DNA of 64,000 bases from Cryptomeria japonica (taxonomy: Eukaryota > Streptophyta > Pinopsida > Cupressales > Cupressaceae). Each line of letters starts with the position of its first letter. The first letter of the stretch is position 1. Both the position numbers and the translations under genes were made by a program. This document shows, piece by piece, positions 59,809-64,000 of the stretch. The notes below the pieces were generated by a model. The model had not been told where the DNA came from. It saw only the letters and a list, made by a program, of their open reading frames with translations, and ran no database searches. The stretch is from positions 696,392,083 through 696,456,082 of the forward strand of contig NC_081412.1 of assembly GCF_030272615.1 (NCBI RefSeq), in the 5' to 3' direction.

Positions 59809-61347
59809 TGTTGGCATTACAATAGAAAGGAGATTGTTGGCATTTCATTAAGGATATTGAGAATGTTGTTGGAGATTATTGATATAACTGAAGAAGGATG
59901 ATTACTATCTTTATAATATTATTTTGTCATTGATGTCAAGAAATTGATTTTCTGATTCAGTATGATGTTGCCATATCTTGAGAAGTATGTATTGATGAAA
60001 ATTAAGATGTCGGTAAGTGACACAGAAAGAATGTGATAATGAAGGGGAATAATAAGTTATTCAATGGGCAACTATTACCGAGTTAGACAATGATGAGATC
60101 ATGTTGTTTTGATTGTTTTGATATCCTACATATGTTGTTGATTGTAAGGTTAATACTAAACTATATCACCGAGCAAAGAACCTAGTCGGTAAACCCTAAA
60201 GAACCTAGTCGGTCAACCCTAAGGTTATCGATATCGATTAATGAAGGCGGAATGTCTACTGAGTAAAGTTTAGTATTTACCGAGTAACAATCGAGTTATG
60301 ACAGATCGCATTGGATGGATAAAAGCATTATTTAATGAAGGAAGTTGATGAGCTAGAGATGAATAGATGATTGGTATGTCGCACATGAAGTTTGTTAAGG
60401 ATCTATGGCAATGGAAAATCAAGATGAAGATCTACAGCATAGATTGAACCGCAATAACCTAGCACAAGTTCCTAGGAAGGAATGCAAGTTCCAAGGCAAG
60501 GTAAAACATTTTCAGATTGAAGGATACATTGAACCTAATCAAGATTGATGATCTGATGGCCAAGATTGATCATGGGAAATGTGATCAAGGAGATTCAGCG
60601 ATTAGCAAATTGTTTATAAATATGGAATTGTTGATAAACAATGTATGCGGGCAAGTGTAAGCACAGGGATGCTACATAGTGATTACCGAGCATAGAAGCT
60701 TGAAGACCTATTTGATTAATAGAGTAGGGAGCCCAGCAGAGGGACAAGATAAGTCCTATGATTAGATTGTTTTGAGCAAATAAAAATCTGCTTTAGCATT
60801 TTAGATGTGAAGTTGCAGATATATTTTTATTACTGTTATTTTGTAAAGTGATAGAAAATCTCTTAACCGAGTGGACTTAACAGTCTTATTTGTAAATCCT
60901 CTAGCAAGGTAACATTCTAAATGAGTGTTTGAAATCCTTTGACAAGGTCACTTCTAACAAAGTGAAGATCCTAACAGATCTAAGGGAAATCCCTTAATCG
61001 GGTCACATCTAGCAATGTGTCAATGTGTTTGTAATCTTTAACAGGATTTGCTTTTAAACGAGCATACTCTAGAAGAGTATATTTCTTAGTGGGTCTGAAA
61101 TCCCATAGTGGTTTTTCCCTATTTAGGTTTCCACGTTAAATCTGGTGTTATATGTGTTATGATGATTATGTGTTTATGAGTTAGCATGTTTAACAGTTTT
61201 TGGTTATATTGTTGAAGTATAAGTTACCAAGGTTGAATCTTGTGATTTTATGGAAGATTAAGTTTGTATGATTCACCCCCCCCCCCCTCCCCTCTCATCT
61301 TGTTAGCTATTGGCATCAGTACTTTACATTTAGTATCAGAACTTACA
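59809..61347 (+). repeat. Z 3' LTR
   Basis: TGTTGGCATTACAATAGAAA to CAGAACTTACA, 1539 bases, with intact TG and CA ends. Near 60160-60225 it has two AACCTAGTCGGT units. A C-tract lies near 61276. Confidence 0.95.
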
Positions 61348-61480
61348 CTAAAATAGGTCAACACTAAACATTTCGATGGTGGGAAGGAATGAGAAGTAGA
61401 CCATAACACACATCAATGATCAAATCAACATATTAAAATCATTACAAATTTTGGACCCAAAACAAGATTCACATGCTACA
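61348..61480 (+). repeat. 133-bp flanking duplication, right copy
   Basis: See 53493-53625; differs at two positions (TTTCGATGG for TTTTGATGG, CAACATATT for CAACACATT). Confidence 0.95.
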
Positions 61481-63162
61481 CCAAAAGCCACTAAACATCC
61501 TCTAATTTTGGACTTAATCCAAACCCAAACATCATTGCTTAAAACATCAAGAATATGAATGGAACCAAGTGGTGCAGGAGCACCTAGGTTTACCTAGTTT
61601 TATTGATGCATTTTCCAAATTTTGGAGTGATTGATCATGTTTGGGATCAATGAAGGAATAATAGACTGTTGATAGGTCCACAAGTGTGTTTTGGAGTGAT
61701 TTGAAGAGTGTGTGTTACCAAGGTGTGCTTGTTTTCTCAGTTTTGGCCAATGTGCCCTTGTAAGCCAAAAATGGTATTATTTTACAAATAGTGTAAAATT
61801 CCTTGTAAGGCATCATTAGGAATTTGGTAATGTTATTTTTATGTTAGGGAACCATCCTAGGGGGTTTAGAATGAATAAAATGCATAAATTGCAAAAATGC
61901 AAATTGGAGAAAAAGTTGTTGTTGCTTGACAACTTTTTGCAACTTTTTGAGCAACTTTTTAAAATTGATCAAATCATTGGTTAGGAAACCGATGGGAGGT
62001 TGGTTATGAGAAAGGAGGAATATAAAATTCTTTTTCCATGATTTTACACAGGTTGGCAATTTCATGATCAGATTTTGAATAAAATTGAAGGAATTTCTAG
62101 GTTTTTGCTTAAGTTTTGTAAATTTGGCTATAGTAGTCCAAACCAGATGATATAATCTTGGTACTGTCCTTTCATGGTGGATTAGTATATGGTGTTGTGG
62201 TTCTCAGGAAGTAAATTTATACTTTCTTAGTGTAGGTTTAGTCTGTGTTTACAAATTCTTTTCTACTGCACTGCTCTCGGTTTGAGCAAGGGTTTAAGAC
62301 CCTAGACATGGTTCCAACTTGAAATCCCATTGATTTTGTTCAATTTCCCTTGGGATTAAAGTAATGGAACCTTTGAATAATGTACATATTCTTTGTAGTG
62401 TCCTGGAGGTTTCTTGGAAACCATTTGCCATCATATCCTAGGTGAGCTCTGACATAGCCCGGCTAGGGATATGACTGTCATTTTTGTCATTGCTTGCAGG
62501 GAAGATACAATGTGGATGTTCCAAGTGTTTGGCATGAAATAATGAAGTCTAATGGAGTCTCAGTAGCAGCAGGAAGGTGTGACAGGGTGTAGAAAATAGT
62601 AAACCCCACTGGAGAAGACTAGCAACCCTTAAATCCTCAAAAAGAGCCATTTTTAGGGTCTGTACCTGTACGATCATACCAGACAGCCTACTGAGTCCAA
62701 AATTTTGTCCAAAAGCGTACTCAGATCACTAAGGCTCTTAGGATGTCTTTTGGGAGTTTTCTGGGCAATTACACAAAAACCGTGAAGGTAGGGCTAATAG
62801 GGGCTCTTAGGGCTACTAGGCCTAGAAAATAGGAAAAGAAGGAAGTGATGGGAAAATGGAGAGAAACCAAACAAAGAACCATGTGAATGGAATTGAAACA
62901 CCTTCTCTACACCCCCTAAGACCCCTGCAAGTGTATGTTCGAGATTTGGCAACTGGAAGGTTGGATTTTCTCTAGTGAATCCCAGTTATGCTTGTGAGAA
63001 ATAGGAGCAACAACTTGATAGGGAGCACTCTAAACGAGTTCAGTTGTTTGATTTGAAATTGGAAAAGAGTAGGGTGTGAATGAGGTTGGAAACCCATCAA
63101 AACATATTTTCCCACCTATTATTCAAAGGTGCAAATCTTTTGAGAGAGACTCCCCATCAAAG
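61481..63162 (+). other. host flank of Z and probable 5' LTR of a gypsy element
   Basis: No gene. The first part continues the pre-Z sequence. Somewhere near 61580 a 5' LTR may begin (TGCAGGAGCACC) and run to CCATCA near 63159. A TATA-like AATATAAAA is at 62020. LTR start and target duplication cannot be checked because the 3' LTR is outside the window. Confidence 0.4.
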
Positions 63163-63174
63163 TGGTATCAAAGA
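63163..63174 (+). other. probable primer binding site
   Basis: TGGTATCAAAGA, an initiator-Met tRNA PBS with changes, 79 bases before the gag start. Confidence 0.6.
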
Positions 63175-63241
63175 AAGTTAAGAATTGGGAAGAAACCAGT
63201 TGATGTCAGAGACTGAGTGAGTAAGTGAAACTAGCCTCAGG

Positions 63242-64000
63242 ATGGTGACCAATGCAGAGTTAGCCAAAAAGGTAGAAGACCAAGAGGAAGAGAATAGACT
63301 CCTCAGGGTAAGATTGCAACAGTTGGAGAACAAACTAGGTGAAGTAGAAGACAAGACTGAGAAGGTAACAATCAAAATCAATGAAGGGAAGGGTAAAGAA
63401 GCAGTAGAAGAGGATGGAACACCTGAACCAGATCCTATTCTACCTAAATAACCTTTCTTTAGAGTCATCAAAGCCTTAGGAGGGAATTCCCAAGAAGGAG
63501 TGCCACTTTTCTATGGTACAATGGAACCAGAAGTGGTCATGGAGTGGATTGAAGGGTTGGAGAATCACTTTGAATGTGATAGAATTAGTGAAGCAAAAAA
63601 GGTGAAGGTAGCCAAATCTAGATTGAGAGGAGCATCCTTGGCATGGTGGAAGTTCATACAAGAGGAAAGGAAAAAGGAGGGTAAGAACCCAATTTCCACT
63701 TCGAAAGGAATGCTAGCGAAGGTGAGAGAAGCCTATATCCCTAAAGACTATGAAATTAAATTATACAAGAGGAGACAAAATTTGAGACAAAGAGAACTAG
63801 ATGTGAGCAGCTACACTGAAGAATTTCAGAAGTTGTGTCTGAGATGAAAGCATCAAGGTAGCCAGGTACTTGAATGGTTTGTGGTGGAATATCCAAGAAG
63901 ATTTAAGTTTGTTGTGTCCTAGTACTATCCATAAGTTCTATCAAATGGCACTCAAGGTGGAAGAGAAGAGTAAAAAGAAGCGAGAGCAAATCAATAGAGG
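63242..64000 (+). pseudogene. gypsy gag, start of an element running off the window
   Basis: MVTNAELAKKVEDQEEENRL begins a coiled coil at 63242. A TAA at 63449-63451 interrupts; the same frame then gives FFRVIKALGG, VPLFYGTMEPEVVMEWIEGL and LAWWKFIQEERKKE, a retrotransposon gag core. A +1 shift at about 63845 is followed by VARYLNGLWWNIQED and FYQMALKVEEKSKKK to the window end. This gag core is of the chromovirus-like kind rather than Tat. Confidence 0.8.

Larger units (their letters stand above)
53626..61347 (+). mobile_element. element Z: near-complete Ty1/Copia retrotransposon
   Basis: 5' LTR 53626-55096, PBS 55099-55110, one polyprotein frame 55161-59375, PPT 59797-59808, 3' LTR 59809-61347. 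Order gag, protease, integrase, RT, RNase H is Copia. No frameshift, but six in-frame stops and lost catalytic residues make it inactive. Flanked by a 133-bp duplication instead of 5 bp; its first ten bases are missing on the left. Confidence 0.95.

Overview
This window is plant nuclear DNA made almost wholly of old, decayed, nested transposable elements. I found no intact host gene, tRNA, rRNA or CRISPR array. A large-genome seed plant, probably a gymnosperm, fits the AT-rich, heavily nested landscape, but that is an inference from element style and cannot be proven here. Coding regions are called as pseudogenes because all carry stops or frameshifts. Most in-frame stops sit where the family expects Gln (CAG/CAA), Arg (CGA) or Trp (TGG), the pattern left by deamination of methylated cytosine.

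Layout. 1-~4330: L1-type LINE (endonuclease tail, RT, zf-RVT, RNase H). ~4330-~18854: Ty3/gypsy Tat-lineage element on + (element T1), with gag C-terminus, protease, G-patch, RT, two RNase H domains and integrase, then a 7-kb 3' region holding tandem repeats and an antisense plant-mobile-domain (PMD) gene. That gene is split by a Copia solo LTR (14371-15918). T1 ends in PPT and 3' LTR at 17674. 18890-39600: a second Tat-like gag on - (T2), split by two insertions. The first (X, 20155-30336) has 3323-bp LTRs in INVERTED orientation, a 5-bp TSD (TGTTC), a PBS beside only the right LTR, an unknown acidic ORF, and a pseudogene fragment of a plant sulfotransferase-like protein in each LTR. The second (Y, 30685-38111) is a pol-less Copia-like element on - with a four-knuckle gag and a second, unrecognised ORF of roughly 1000 codons.

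39625-44192: another unrecognised minus-strand ORF (W), split by a perfect-TSD solo LTR (41191-42240). Just upstream of W, 44263-45450 holds about twelve diverged ~32-nt hairpins. 45897-49605: Copia gag/protease remnant on - (U), split by a solo LTR (47523-49252, TSD AAAAT). ~51000-52965: a third decayed pol-less ORF on - (V). 53626-61347: near-full-length Copia element Z on + with both LTRs, flanked by an abnormal 133-bp target duplication and with a clipped 5' end. 61481-64000: start of another gypsy element on + with its gag.

The items most worth following are the inverted-LTR insertion X, the hairpin array, the antisense PMD gene inside a Tat element, the pol-less large ORFs, and the 133-bp duplication around Z. 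Removing each insertion with one TSD copy brings the two halves of the interrupted coding sequence back together, which supports the boundaries given.
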